NCBI GenBank assembly: GCA_002270565.1
Contig: NQMI01000089.1
Location: forward strand, 15,747-79,746
From: Stenocarpella maydis
Taxonomy: Eukaryota > Ascomycota > Sordariomycetes > Diaporthales > Diaporthaceae
Direction of reading: 5' to 3'
Length of the DNA: 64,000 nt
A model generated the notes under the pieces. It had not been told where the DNA came from and searched no databases. It saw only the letters and a list, made by a program, of their open reading frames with translations. Made by a program: the position numbers and the translations under genes. Below, piece after piece: positions 46,126 to 58,852 of the stretch. The first letter of the stretch is position 1; every line of letters begins with the position of its first letter.

Positions 46126-47536
46126 CTAGCCTCTTTCAACCGACGGCCTTGGGCGTATGTTCTTGGCGTCGATTTGTTTCTTTCTCTCCAGTTTGGCGTA
46201 GTGCAGCCCGCAAGCGTTGCAGAGGGTACGCGCGCCGTCGGGTCCACGGCGCCACTCTGGTGTGTCGATCCTATTGCAGCTGTGGCATCGGCCGGGTGGA
46301 GCTGCACGCTATCGCATTATTAGTTTGTGTTCCTGTTCTGCTCAGGGGCCCGCCTTCGCTTACTCCTCTCCGCTTCTTGACACCGGCAATCTCGTAAGCA
46401 GACTTCATGCCATCGCCGTACATGGCCATGTCCTCGTCCTCGTACGGTCCCTTGCCCCGGCTAGCCTCTCGTGCCCGGTCGTTCATCACCGCGCTTTGCT
46501 GAACCATCGTCCGGAGGTTGTCTAACATGCCGCGCATCCACTCCGCCATGTTCAGCATGTCTCCGATCTCGCGTTCTGAGGGCAGCCGGGTGGGCATCGG
46601 GTGGGAGCCAGGGCCTTGCTCTTCCGCAGCACAGCGGCCGTAGGCATCCGCAAAGTTGAAAATGGTCCGTGACCCGGACGCAATCTGGTCATGAGTCAGC
46701 ATTAGGTCCGATGGTGACCCAGGGGCTGTGTTCCATACCTTGGCCAGTGACTCCTGGTACTGCCATGCTTCGAAGTGTCTGCTCAGAGTCTGCTCGTACT
46801 TGTTGTCTCTTCTCATATAATCCGAGTCTTCATGCACCGAAGACCGCGAACCATCAAAGGGCGAGGGGAGTGAGTGACCAGGATACCGGGGAGACATGGG
46901 ATGTGCTGATAGGGGCAACTGCCCGGGAGGGAGCTGTCCCTGTTGTGCGTAAGGAAGGCTTTGATGTTCTACGGCAGTAGGGGGAAACGAGCCGTTTAGT
47001 CTGTGTGCCTCTGCCTGCCTTTCGGCTGGGTGAGACTCGGTCTTCAAAGGAGGCGGGGAGTGCCGTGCTCCGGGGTGAAAAGTATTGACTGGCGCGAGTG
47101 CCGGTGGCCTGCTGGATGACGGAGCCCTGGAGGGGTCAGAAAATGTGGGCATCGGCTCGCTCCTTGCGGGGAAGGACGCCGGGTTGTGTAACAATCTCGG
47201 AGAAGAGTGTTTGTCCTGAGGTGACAGGTCGGCGAATGGCCGAGATGATGCTGAGGATGTGAAAGGCGACGGGAGGCTCGGTGTGCCCTGGACGGACGTC
47301 GAGAGAGATGGTGGGAATGCAGAAGTTTGGGGCTTTGTTCCCGATATCACCTCGGATATCGAGGGTAAAGACTGCCGTTGAGGCTCGTTCTCCTCGGGCC
47401 TCCTCCTGGGCTCCACGGGGGAGATGATGCCTGGCATGTTCGTGCTCGCAACTGAGCGAGGAAAGCTGGACGGGTAGGGAGGTTGCTGGGTCTGGTAGTG
47501 AGGAGGCGCAGGATTAAGCAAGGTTGCGGTCGCCAT
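46126..47536 (-). CDS. nsdD: GATA-type developmental transcription factor (NsdD/SUB-1 family)
   Basis: NsdD-type factors bind GATA motifs and control sexual development and conidiation timing; the Neurospora counterpart is SUB-1. Exon 1 is 47,536-46,364 (391 codons) and exon 2 is 46,308-46,126 (60 codons plus stop). The 55-bp intron has donor GTAAGC, a CTAAT branch and acceptor GATAG. The product is 451 aa, close to A. nidulans NsdD. The N-terminus is Pro/Ser-rich with 'SLPSISEVISG' at 56-66. A conserved stretch spans ~290-345 ('RTIFNFADAYGRC', 'EREIGDMLNMAEWMRGMLDNL'). The single zinc finger is at the extreme C-terminus: C399-x2-C402-x18-C421-x2-C424, within 'GRCHSCNRIDTPEWRRG' and 'TLCNACGLHYAKLERK', preceded by the basic 'VKKRRG|RAAPPG' spanning the intron. 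C-terminal finger position and this junction sequence are what separate NsdD from other fungal GATA factors such as ASD-4. Confidence 0.92.
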
Positions 47537-48965
47537 AGCAGGACCTTCCCTGTAGGTTCTATCCCAAGAGCCTCTGGATCGGTGGTGGTAAGGATCAGAG
47601 TGGTTGGCAGAACTGAGACCGCTGTAGTTTTAGTGTTAGACACAGCGGACCGAGAAATATATGCGATATATGAGTTAGATTATCCACACCTTTGCCTGCC
47701 AGCAGTGTTGCCCAATTCCATAACGGGACAGGATCAAGACAATCGAATCAACACCCCAGCGCTTGAATGCGACGTGCCCAGCTTAATTCATCTGACGGCA
47801 CTACGATCCACGCTGCAGGAGCCGCAAAAGCTTGCAATGACTAAGGGGGGTCACTGCTTGATCTCGCAATTCGATCCGGCTCGATCAAGACGGGTACTGG
47901 TCTCTGATTGCCACGGGTGCCGGTCGGTAAGCTCCTGTCAGAGTTCAACGACAGTGACCAGGCGAGAAAATCACGACCGGGATTATCGTAAGGCCAGCAC
48001 TTTGAAGCGGTGCTTAATGGTAGGCGGAGGGCAAATTCACACGCACACAAACACGCTCCCGTCAAACACACAGGATTTTAGTTCCCAGAAATGGTGTGCT
48101 TGCAATGACGGCGAAATTACAAGCCCGGAAGGTTTCTCCGGGACGTCCTTCTGGTTGAGGCTCAGTAGCGAATGGGTGGTGTGAGGATGTTGACAAATCC
48201 GGCGCTATTCCGACACGAGCAGTGGTGACAGCTTGGACCACAGGTTAGCTTTTTGAGGAAGGCCACAGGGGGTTTGTTGCTTAAACCAGGGCGAGTCAGT
48301 TGAGCGACGGTCGAGTGACGGAGTTCATATATCCCAAGGCCGAGCCGTTTAGCCTTTTCAGCAACAGAGGGCTGCGGCGCGAATCGAGCGAGTTGCAGTC
48401 ACCAGGATGTAAAGAGAAACGGGGGTGAGGTGGGTGAGGGCGTAATGCGTGGATGCGCGAGTTCGTGAGAGCGGGTCTTGGCTGCAAAGGTACGCGAGGG
48501 TTTATGGTGTCGCAGGCCGGGAGCAAAACAGCTTTGGAATGAAGCGTCTTCAAAGTTATGCGTGGCCGCGAGAGGTCCTTGAAGGTTTCAGGCGAATCAC
48601 CACGGATCGTGCGGGCGGCAAGGTTTGGCCAAGGGACAAAGTCAAAATGGACTTCCTGCCGGTCGACGAGTGACTAAGAAATGCAGCCCGACTCGTATGT
48701 ATGCGGGGCGCTTCGTCCAAGGTTGCGATGGCGCGGACGGCGCAGAGAGCAGTTGCAACTCTGACGTAGCGTGGTCGAGTCCACCAGGGCGGGTAGACGG
48801 GCTGCTGAAGGCGACAAAATGCTCTTGGTGATTTCGTGATTCTATGATACTCTGGCTACGTCCCGCGCAGTTCTGGAGTCGGGGCGGACGAGGAATGAAT
48901 AGATCCGGGCTGTCGATGTGTGTGGGTTCTGCCACGTGTGCGTGAGAGAGGGCGCCAGATCCGAT

Positions 48966-48990
48966 TTGAGATCCAGATCCAGATCCAGAT
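48966..48990. repeat. (ATCCAG)n short hexanucleotide repeat
   Basis: About four units of ATCCAG within GAGATCCAGATCCAGATCC-type sequence. Confidence 0.85.
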
Positions 48991-51451
48991 CGAAGGGTGG
49001 TTTATTCTCTGTGTGTGGTTCGGTCTCTGGCGGGCGAGAGGCACGAGAGTTGGCGAGCGTGGGCGAGGCAGGCAGAGAGACACACGCAGTATGCAGTATG
49101 CAATACGCAATACGCAAGGCAGGTGGCGGGTCAGAGAAGGTCGGAGAATGTCAGAGGGTCGGGCCAGAGGTGAGAAACGGGCGGGATCGAATCGATAATA
49201 ATAACAATTACCATTAACTGGCCGCACAGAGAGAGTTTGTGGGAGAGAAAAGGGCGGGAGGGCAACTTGTCCAAGCTTTGGCGACGAAGAGGATACACGG
49301 CTAAGAGTTTAATAAACAGGAGGGAAGACAGGCACAGGCACTGGGTTGAGCAAGTCGAGGGTGCGATTTGTCTGGTTTTGGGGCAAAAAGAGCAAGGAAT
49401 AGATAGAGTCCACAGTAGCGAACGGTCCAGCGCAGTCCACCCCATCTGGGCAGTTTTACGGTCCCCTTGCTCGCTGCTCTGCTGTTGGATACCCCAAGGC
49501 AATAAGTAGACCGAGTATGTATCTGCGCAAGCAGGGAACCTCGAGGGGGAGGGGAGTGGTACGTACCGAGTACACATGTACCCACACAAGTACACCCGGG
49601 AAAAGATACATGGCCAGTACCCACAGGCACCGCTCCATGACACCGTGCCGGGGGGCCACAGGCGCCTCACCGATGTTAACAATCCCTGTTCCCTGCTATG
49701 CACATGAGATGTCGATGGGAGGAAGACTGGGGCAATCTGAGAGAAGCAGAAACAATATCCCCTGCAACGCGCTAGTACCGCGATGGGACAGGCCGGGGGG
49801 ATAAGGTTCTCCCAGGAGGTCAGAAGGGGGAGGGGGGTTGCCTGTTGGCCCTCAGCGAGCTGCGTTCCTGTTCCTGGGATCTATCCGCAATCGGTACAGT
49901 ACTTGTGCACGCACTTATAGCGCAGGGCTGATGCTATGGGACAAGTCCTGGCTTTTGTTGGAGGGCAGAAGAAGCCTCCAACCATGTCAGGATGAGCTGG
50001 TTAATCCATCATTGTGTACTTGTCTCTCCTGTCGGCTCACCTGGTTCTCCATCACTGCCCACCCGCACATAATAATCACATCACGCCCTGCCACTGTGTT
50101 GTTGTCGTCCTCCATGTGGGACTCAACGAAGAACGGCAAGGTCCCTCAAAGGCCAGCCCGTGCAGGCGGGTCTGGGCACCCGGTGCAGAGTGAAAAGGAG
50201 ATCCCGATTTGCCCTGCGGGTCCCGCCCAGCAGGTGGCCTCCAGGGTCACAGCCGTTGCTGCAAGTCAGACAAGAGTGGGAAGCAGAATGCCTGGTACGG
50301 GTACGTTACGGTGCGGTGCGGCCCAACACCTCTCAAGGCGTGGCCCCGAGTAGGATTCGAAGCATCTCGTGATCAGGAGAAACACCACCTCGAGAGGCCG
50401 GTTGCATCCAGCAAGGCGCAGCCACTAGCGAGCACCTTGAGCAGGCGCTCAGGGTCGCAAAGCCTCGATCCTGAACAGATGGAACGTGGTTGAGTTTGGC
50501 GAGGTCGCAGCAGCCCTTCCTGCCCTTGGTCCTACCGTGCCGTGGTCTGCTGCGCTCTGCTGTGGTGCTCTGGCAGTGACTGCAGCATGTAGACGTGCTT
50601 GGTCGAGATGCGGGAGTGAGATGGTAAAGTCTTTTCTTCCTGCACCAGGCTCAATCAAGGCTGAGTGAGCCTCGAGGCAACATGGCTGGCTGTTCCGGGG
50701 TTCGGCCGGAGACAGCTGCCCGCACGCGCGACCAAGATCCGACGGCAGCTCTCCTGTCTCGATCCTTTCTCCACGCCCGCCTCCCTGCCGTGTCTCCCTT
50801 GTGTGCATGATCTCGCTCGGAGGCCGGAGCGGGCAAATGAGCAAGATGAGCGAGATGAGCGAGATGGACCCAGGTGGAGGAGGGTGACAACGCAGGCCAT
50901 GCCCACCGGCACGAGGCGGACGGGCACAGAGACGTGTCCAGGCTGATGTTTCGAGACGTTGGATAACAGGCCAGCCCATAGGCACATCACCCACGGCACC
51001 GTGTCGCAGCGTATAGGCTGTCGCTGTCAGGCTGTCGGGCCCCACTGATGGCCAACCACGAGGTGGCGCCCAGGCGGCCCAAAGGCAGACGAGGCGGCTC
51101 GTGTCGAATGGACAAGATGGGAACTATGGCCGAACAGGGTGCCATCGGGCCCAGGGCCCAATCCGGGAGCCGGGACAATGAGCACGAGAGATCGCTGTAC
51201 AGTCGATAGTATCTCGATTGCCTAGCATGATAGCAGGGGGGGCGACATGCAGGAGCGGGTAATCTCTCACCTCTCTTGACTAGAAAGTGGTGCCATTTTT
51301 TTGTGGGTGGCACACTGGCACTGGCACTTGGATGGACCACGCCCCAGGGCGGGCGTCAGGGGACAGGGGCTGGCCGGCGACGTGGTAATTGGACCCGCCC
51401 GACGCACGCCTTTCTGACAGCTGGATCGAAGGTGTGCCTGCCCTGCATTTC

Positions 51452-51530
51452 GACCTGGTGGTGGTGGTGGTGTAATGGTGTGTAATGGTGTTGGTGTTTG
51501 GTGTTGGTGTTTGGTGTTGGTGGTGATGAT
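51452..51530. repeat. TGG/TGT-rich imperfect repeat
   Basis: GGT triplets, then GTAATGGTGT and TGGTGTTTGGTGT units in tandem. Confidence 0.85.
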
Positions 51531-52246
51531 CATGGTTTGTGTGTCGTTGCGCGGGCGTCCTGCATTGCATCGCTGCCATGTAGTCTACCTCTGGGCCCGA
51601 GTCTGATGTGCACTGCTCTGCATTGCAGTGCTTGATGGGCCAGCCATGCTGCCATGCTCCTCCTGCTGTGCTGCAAGATCTGCTGCTGCTTCTTCTGCTC
51701 CTGCTCGTGCTGCTTTCTGCAGCACACCCCAAGGCTGCCTTGGCTGCTCGTCAAGACTTGCCATGGGCAGTCGTGTGCCGCGGCCACGAGGCCGGGGCGT
51801 TTTCGCATGGCGCAATATTCCACGCGCTCTGGATATGGTGTCTACAGCATCTGCCGCGGTAGCGGGTGGTGGAGGGCATTTCCGTTCCGTCTTCGCTGTT
51901 CAAGCCTTGTACCGATCTGGGCAGTGTCCTGGCTCGCCTGGGGGCCCGATCGGGCTAGCATCGTGCATGTGTATCTGCAACACTTCCACTGTGTGGTCGA
52001 GATCTGGTTGGCTACAGTACATGGGTCCCCGGGTAGGCACTGTAGGGAGTCGTCCTGAAGACGTCGGTTTTCTCTGGCTGTTCTAGCGCTGTTCCATCTT
52101 GGGTCGCGAACCTTGGAAATCGATCGAGCCTGACGTCAAGCCGGCGAGATGTGCACTGCTGCAGCACGAGAGTGCCCCGGAAGCCGCCCGGCGTGAGCTG
52201 GAGCTGGAGTTTTGGAATAATACGCCTGTGTGCTTGTGCCCTCGGG

Positions 52247-52275
52247 AGCCCAGCCCAGCCCAGCCCAGCCCAGCC
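52247..52275. repeat. (CAGCC)n pentanucleotide repeat
   Basis: About five copies of CAGCC in tandem. Confidence 0.9.
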
Positions 52276-55200
52276 GGCGCGGCTGCGCTGGCTCGGACAT
52301 GGCGTTCAGGAGCAGCGTTCCTCGTGACGACAAGCCTTCTCCCAAGCGGCTGAAATATCTTGCGTCAGACAGAGGTGCTGCACGCATTCCTGTTGCCCCT
52401 CTGGTCTACTCCCAAGAGCTGCCACGACATACTCCGTACACACCGCACTGGCTGCCTCATGCGTGCACAGCAACAGCAGAGATCTCACCTCGCACCGCAG
52501 CCAGCTCTCTTTCCAGCCCTCCCACTTGCCCGAGATCCCGCGCCGGTGCCGCCACCGAGCACATGATCCCGTCTAGACTTGCCATCAAGACTGCCTATAC
52601 TCCATCATGGTCACACCGTAGGGCATCTTCACAGTCTCCCGTCCAACACTGGGCCTTTTGGGCTCCTCCCCCCACCCCCCTCCTCAACGACAGCCACCTA
52701 TGCGAAGAATTTGGGTGCCACCGACGGCCCTCCCGCGAGGTATTCTGGCACGTTGTCAACTTCTGGCCCACAAGCACTCTTGACGCCCCCAGCAGCACGG
52801 GCTGGGAACTTTACATAAGGCACGGAACTGAAGGTGTCAAACCCGTCCCCACAGCTAAGGCCAACTCTCCGTGTCAGCTTTGACGACACATACAGTAAAC
52901 CCGTGGGCTCATGGGCTTCACCGAGCAATAACCCCCCAGGCACTCGTGGTAACATCGACGCTAGCCTGAGCTTCTGAGCCTGCAGGTAGCCAAGCTTCAA
53001 CTCGCGGTTGGCGGCTAAGCCAACACGAGACAGACCCACCTGGTTGGAGCACTACCTAGTGTAAAGCACCTGGCATGATTCTCAGCCCGCGAGGCCCGCT
53101 GGCTACAGCAGCAGGCTCTTGTCAAGCTGCACAACGTCGAGACCAATCGTGCACATGAGACATCCCACAGGGCATACATACTTTTTACAGGTCCGTGAAC
53201 GGATCGGTGGGCCGAGGCGACCCAGGATGCCGACCAGATCTGCGATAACGTGTCTCAACCCACCGACAGGCCACATGGGGCCAGCTTATCGGGCACAAAC
53301 CTGAGCGTCGGCACCCTGATCTGGCGGATCCTGAACTTTGTTGTCGCACGCCATTTTGACTTTCCCGCAAGATCCCCTCACAAGCCTTGGTCATGGGTCC
53401 GAACACCATTGCAGGACAAGAGATGTACATTGTCGATCCATCTTGCTTAGATTTGATGCGAGACTCGCATTTTACAGCCTCTTGACCATACGCATCCCTG
53501 AGGTCATAAGCTCGGGCTAAATCATGCCTGCCAGAATCTTATCGGGGCCCGACATCGGTCGGCGTCGTTGTTGTCAATCTGTATCGCGCAGTCCAGCGCG
53601 AGGGAGGCCTTGACCAAGCACTTGAACGCACTGTGAGGCGGGAGCGGACAAGTGAACCTTGCCATTGCACCCATTTCGATCACGTCGGAGACCTACTGCT
53701 CTCAGCCAAGTTCGAAGGATCCTGGCACGGAAACCGCCAGTGAAGGAGTACGGTCCCACGGCTCGAGGCGGTATGCCCCGAGCACACCGAGATTATGAGC
53801 AGGAGTGACTCGGATGTCAGAACAATGTGCTAGTCGAAACATAGATCTTGGGACGAACCAAAATCTCGAGGTCACGAGGCCGAGCTCGCCCCTCTTCCTG
53901 AGTAGGGCATGCTGGGCGTCACGGCGAGGTAAAAGGCTTAATGGCTGATGGCTGGCCTGATGCAGTTCTCTTGCAGAAATCACGTTCGTGGGAAGGCCAT
54001 AGTGGTGTACTTACTTGCAAGGATAATCCTGACGACGGTGCGGCTGTAGACGAGGCGGTGATATTTCAACCGCTTCGCCCCAAGTGGCCCACCGGACATT
54101 ATTCTCCATGCCCAATTTTGTCAGGCATGTTCCGGGCAGTTAAGGCTGATAGACCACCAACCATCATTCTTGTATGGGATCTCCAGCTTTCGCTACGCCG
54201 TGTTGTGCAGCAGCTTCATGCAGGGCACCAAGACGCAAGAAACATTCTGGAGCGCTGGGTCCCGCCAGCCTTAGGGCGATTGGTGGCTCTTTGTTTCGCC
54301 CGAAGCTGCGTCGCCGTTGCAGAGAACCCCGTTGCACCCCCCGATGACACGATACTATGTATGGTACCGCCACATTATATTTGGGATGAATCCTTACTCG
54401 ATGTGATCTACGACCCTGCCCTACAAAGCAGCTCGGGCCCTGAAATACTGGGAGCCACCTTGAGCACGCAAACCTGGTTGTCGGAATACTGTGTGCTTTC
54501 CCACTGAGCCTAACTTTCAGCGTCATGTAGCCCCGACATGAGCAGCGTCCCCCTTCCCCCCCCCCGCCGCCGTAGATGTTTAGGGCAGGTGATACGTGGG
54601 TGCAGGTCATGGTCCTGACTCTGGTATAATGCACCCTGCACCGTAAGTTCGAAATGGCTGTGCGACTCAGGTTGCAACAAACGCCTAGGAATCTTCCAAA
54701 GTTGGTGTAGAGCTCTAAGATGGGCCTCGGGCGCGGATAAAGCAATTCCGAGCAATCGAGCACACACGGTCAGCTTGGTTTACCAGCTGTTGAGTCAACG
54801 AAACAATGATTAGAAAGGGGGAGAGAGACACAAAAAACGGTTGTACAGCCAGCAAGCTGCGATTGGCGTCAATTCGCGTCATTATTGGGCCGAGCAACAC
54901 AACACACTGGGACTGGGCAATATCCATACGAAACGCATCCCAGCAAAGCGATCTGACCAGGTCCATCTGGCAGCACGGAGATTTTGCAACTCGCGTCGTA
55001 CACTGTGCAACGTAGCATAATGCATACCTGACGAAAGACATATCCACTACCGCCGCGCCTAGAATCCGAGTCCTACAACGAAGGACACAACAAGACAAGC
55101 TTTCCACGCCAGCTCCTGCGGACTTGTGTGAACGCTCTGGCCCCAGGTCAAGAGATCGAGGATAAAGTCCCTAGCCCATGAGGACCGCTTTTGTTTTTTG

Positions 55201-58200
55201 CAATTGGCTTAACAAAACCCTCCGTCTCTTGGACTATACGCATTACACCTGCGCACCATAATTATGACAAAAGCCACCAGGATAGGGGCTGCAGCTGCCA
55301 CGAAGACTAGATCGAATGCGGCTATAGGGTACGAGTTCAGTCAGTGTGGATAACACGCCGCCTCAGCAGCGCTTGGAAGTCCAGTCGCCCACGGTTGCAT
55401 CCGCAGGCTTCGCACGACACCACAAGCGAGGTCGCGATTGGCTTACTGAGTTCGAGAGTTCCGGAGGAGCAGCAACGTCCGTGACCCCGGATAAGAAACA
55501 AAACTGCTGCGCCTCCTGATCGGAGGCAGGATGGCACGATGACATCGAGTGTTTGATCCAGGCCGACGAGGACATCAAGACCATCATCTAAAAATGGGCT
55601 CGCCTGGACCCTGCCCTGGATCCTGTCACAATTTGCGGATCTGAATCCCGATCTCGATTACCTCGTATACGGCATCTGACGTTCCCCTTCCTCTGGAAAA
55701 TGCGCTGCGGATCCTGTTATGCAATTCTCAGCTCATTTTGTTCTAGGCGCAGAAAGCCATCAAACACGGTGAGGCTCTACGGTACAAAGGAGTAAAATTG
55801 CCTTGGACGGGAGCCCATCCGGCAGTCCGGGACCCCACGACAGTACACTACCGCGACGTGGCAGGGCGGACCCCGTCAGATCCTGACCTGCCACTTTATC
55901 ATCACCGCTCACCTGCGGGCAAGATGTGGGCCCCTTGTTTGACAGCTGTTTGCACCCGCGTGAAGGTTCGTGACGCCCCTGCCCCTTGATTCTGCAACGA
56001 CTCGGCCGGCCCCTTGGACCCATCCAACAGGCTCCTCCCTTCAAGCTTCGAGAAGATTTCAGGAAATGGTGCGCCCCGCATCGTCTTTGCTGACTGTGTG
56101 GGCACTTTCAGATCGCGCCGGACAAAGGGAGTGCACACGAGCGCGCACGTACTGTAGTGTACAACAATGAAAGCACATGGGTTGTCGGTGAAGGCCTTCG
56201 CGCCAGTGCTTCCGTCGTGGTTGTGCGCCGAAGGGGATGATAGTGTAGACGTGGTGCCTCGCCACCTTGCCCAGCGTCTCGCATTTCTGAGAGCAACTAA
56301 AATGCTAAGCTCAAATGGCAGACAATATCGGTCACATTTCGTTACCACCCTCCTCCTCGTAAATCACTCAGCGTCGTGCGCTCGACGCCATGACCTCGCA
56401 GCACACTGTCCTTTCAGCCTTTATGATCATCATATCCGGTCTCGACGCCTGAGAGACGATCACAGGCTGCTGTGAGTTTCTTGGCGAGAACCCCAGTACC
56501 CACACAGGGCATTTGATGACAACGGTGTGGAATTTCGTCGCATCCTGAATCTGAATTCAAATCCTGACCGCTCAGGATGGGGTTGTGCGAACTGTATCGG
56601 CGCGAAGGTGCCACCCGCGGATGACCTTGTGATCCCGAATCATTCGACCTTGTGGGCCACAGTCCACCACCAGTGCCCAGCGCCCCCCCCCCCCCGAACG
56701 GGAGCCCCTACACACGATCCTCGACCACAATGCTTACAGGGTAAAGATCCCAAGGCGGCCGGGAACAGCTGCCGATCTGGGAAAAATGTCCATAGAGGGC
56801 TGTCAAATCACGGCACCGATCACTACGGGGCTTGATCTGCAGCCACTGGGTCCCCGAGAGATAGCCGTGTTTCCAACTCAGATCGTGTCTGACCGCAGAA
56901 AATCAAACCTTTGCTACAGTACCACGACCTCTCCCCCGGGTCGGCTACTGCTTGCAGGGCCACAAGCGAGATGCGTGCCAGCGATCCGTTCTCAGCTCAG
57001 CAATGCCCTCCGGCGTGAGCTGTTCATCACGAACCCCTTGGGCTTCGATATGCCATGATGAAGCACAAGTTGTGCAGTGAGCTGGGACGACGACCCACAG
57101 ATCCACCACACTGCACAAAGTGTAGCCGACGTATACGTGGTTACCTGAGTCTCGTCTGATTCACGTCCATCGGACATTTTAACGGCGCCGAGGCATAAGC
57201 CCTGCTCTTACCTGACTGGTACGACAAGACCGGGGATCGACTGGGCGGTGCTTTCAGAGCGTTGATAGGGTGCTGTCCGCCCTGCCTCCCTGTCACGATA
57301 TCCAGATCATGCATTGCAGCTTGCATATCCTGGGGGGCGGGGCGGCCACGGATTGCAGGAAAAGGGGCCGCAAGCAAATGTCAACCGTCAACCTTGCATG
57401 ATTCGAAGCCATTGTTTCCTTAAAAGAAGCAGCCGCTTCTCACCTGTCACTCGAAGAAGCAACAAGTGTTGCAGTGCCCAAGGCCTCTCACGCCACAGTG
57501 AAGACGTGGTCACTGCCTGTTATTTAATCGCGCTGCCTCCTACCAACCAAGCTCCTTGAGATTTACTTACACCCAAAGCCAATTTCAGTAGCTCCCCCGG
57601 GGGGCGGGGGTGATGACTCTCCACGCGCCTTACTGTGAGTGACGGTCCTACTGACCGTTATGGAACGCGCATCGAGTGGGCGGGAGACAGCAGCCCTGGC
57701 ACGGAGTTCTTTTCCGGCAGTTTCCTGTCAGACGATATCAATATGGGACGCTATCGGCTTTGCAGTCATTGTGTTCGGACCCCGTACGGAGCGGCAGTAG
57801 CCAACCCATGGCTTTGCAGCCCAGTCGGCGCCGGTCAAGCTGGCCAAGTACATCTGTCCTCGTCGGCGTTGGCCCTGACCCCTATGAACTGCAGCGTCAC
57901 GATCAGAACGGTGCTTTGCAAGTTCCCGTTACTTGTCCTCTTCCAGGCAGCCGCCTCGTGCTTGCGAGATGGTGGAAGCAGTGGACAAGCTTGAAAATTC
58001 TCCGAGTGCCACGAGCGCACACCACATAGCACGGCACAATTCGACGTTGACGTGACGGCACCCGGAGGTTGTGCGGTGCTGCATCCTGCTGTAACAACAC
58101 GCAGCCGACGAGCAACGAACACCAACACCTCGGTGGTACCTCGAAAGGCACAAACTTGCACTACAATCTCGCGGGGGCAAATCTGTCCGATTTGAACCCA

Positions 58201-58825
58201 TGCAAGGCGGGGCTGGGAAGGGAACACATATCTCGTATATGAGCCTATAAAGACACCCTGGAACGACAGCGGAATGCAGCATCTGGCCTCTGTGCGATGC
58301 ACATCTTGTACCGCCTCCCCATATGCTGGAGGACAAGGCATCTCGTGCTCTGGCGGCAACGACATCAAGGGTGAAACTCCACGCCCTGCCGCCATTCGCT
58401 GCGCAGGTGAGCGATGTCTAATAAACTTCCCAGAAAGTCCACCAGGGGCCAGTGTTTTGAAGCGATTCTCTGGGTGCTTCAAAGGGCTAGGGCAGACAAT
58501 CGACGGGGCAAAGCCTAATGTACCCGGTCTGCTGCGTCCAGCTTCCTCCGGCGCAGGTCCCATAGTGTACGAAGCGAGGCTCCGGCTATCTGTACGGACC
58601 CTTGGCCTCCTCGACCATCTCATCGGGCGTATGTAGCTCACTCCAGACTGGCGGTAATCCTGTCAGAATCGTGGGGCCTTGACCTGCCGGCAAAAAGCAT
58701 ACGGGGCATTATTTCTGCTGCGACCCTTGAACAGAAGGCCGTCGCTCAAGTCTGGTTCTGTTCCGCGCTGTGTGTGACCTACGTGGAAGGGACCTTCGCA
58801 GCAGCAGTACAGCATTGCGAAAAAG

Positions 58826-58852
58826 GGGGTGGNGGGGGGGGGGGGGGGGGGG
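58826..58852. other. G homopolymer with ambiguous base (N at 58,833)
   Basis: A G run interrupted by T and one N; sequence length is unreliable here. Confidence 0.95.

Noticed and set aside
50345..50375. GGATTCGAA word resembling a reverse-strand tRNA B box
   Set aside because: The flanking bases do not form a T stem, and no A box lies at the proper distance.
52230..52883. 217-codon open frame (contains an ATG at 52,300 and a basic Pro-Lys-Arg-Leu-Lys stretch)
   Set aside because: Begins inside a CAGCC repeat; composition is arbitrary and no family is recognised.
53941..54507. 188-codon open frame on the plus strand
   Set aside because: It starts with ATG and has less biased composition than its neighbours, but I recognise no domain, see no flanking exons, and an antisense frame of similar length overlaps it. 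It could be an orphan gene but is not supported.
57835..58641. 268-codon open frame on the minus strand
   Set aside because: Overlapped by open frames in other phases, with no domain and no intron signals; consistent with GC-rich non-coding DNA.
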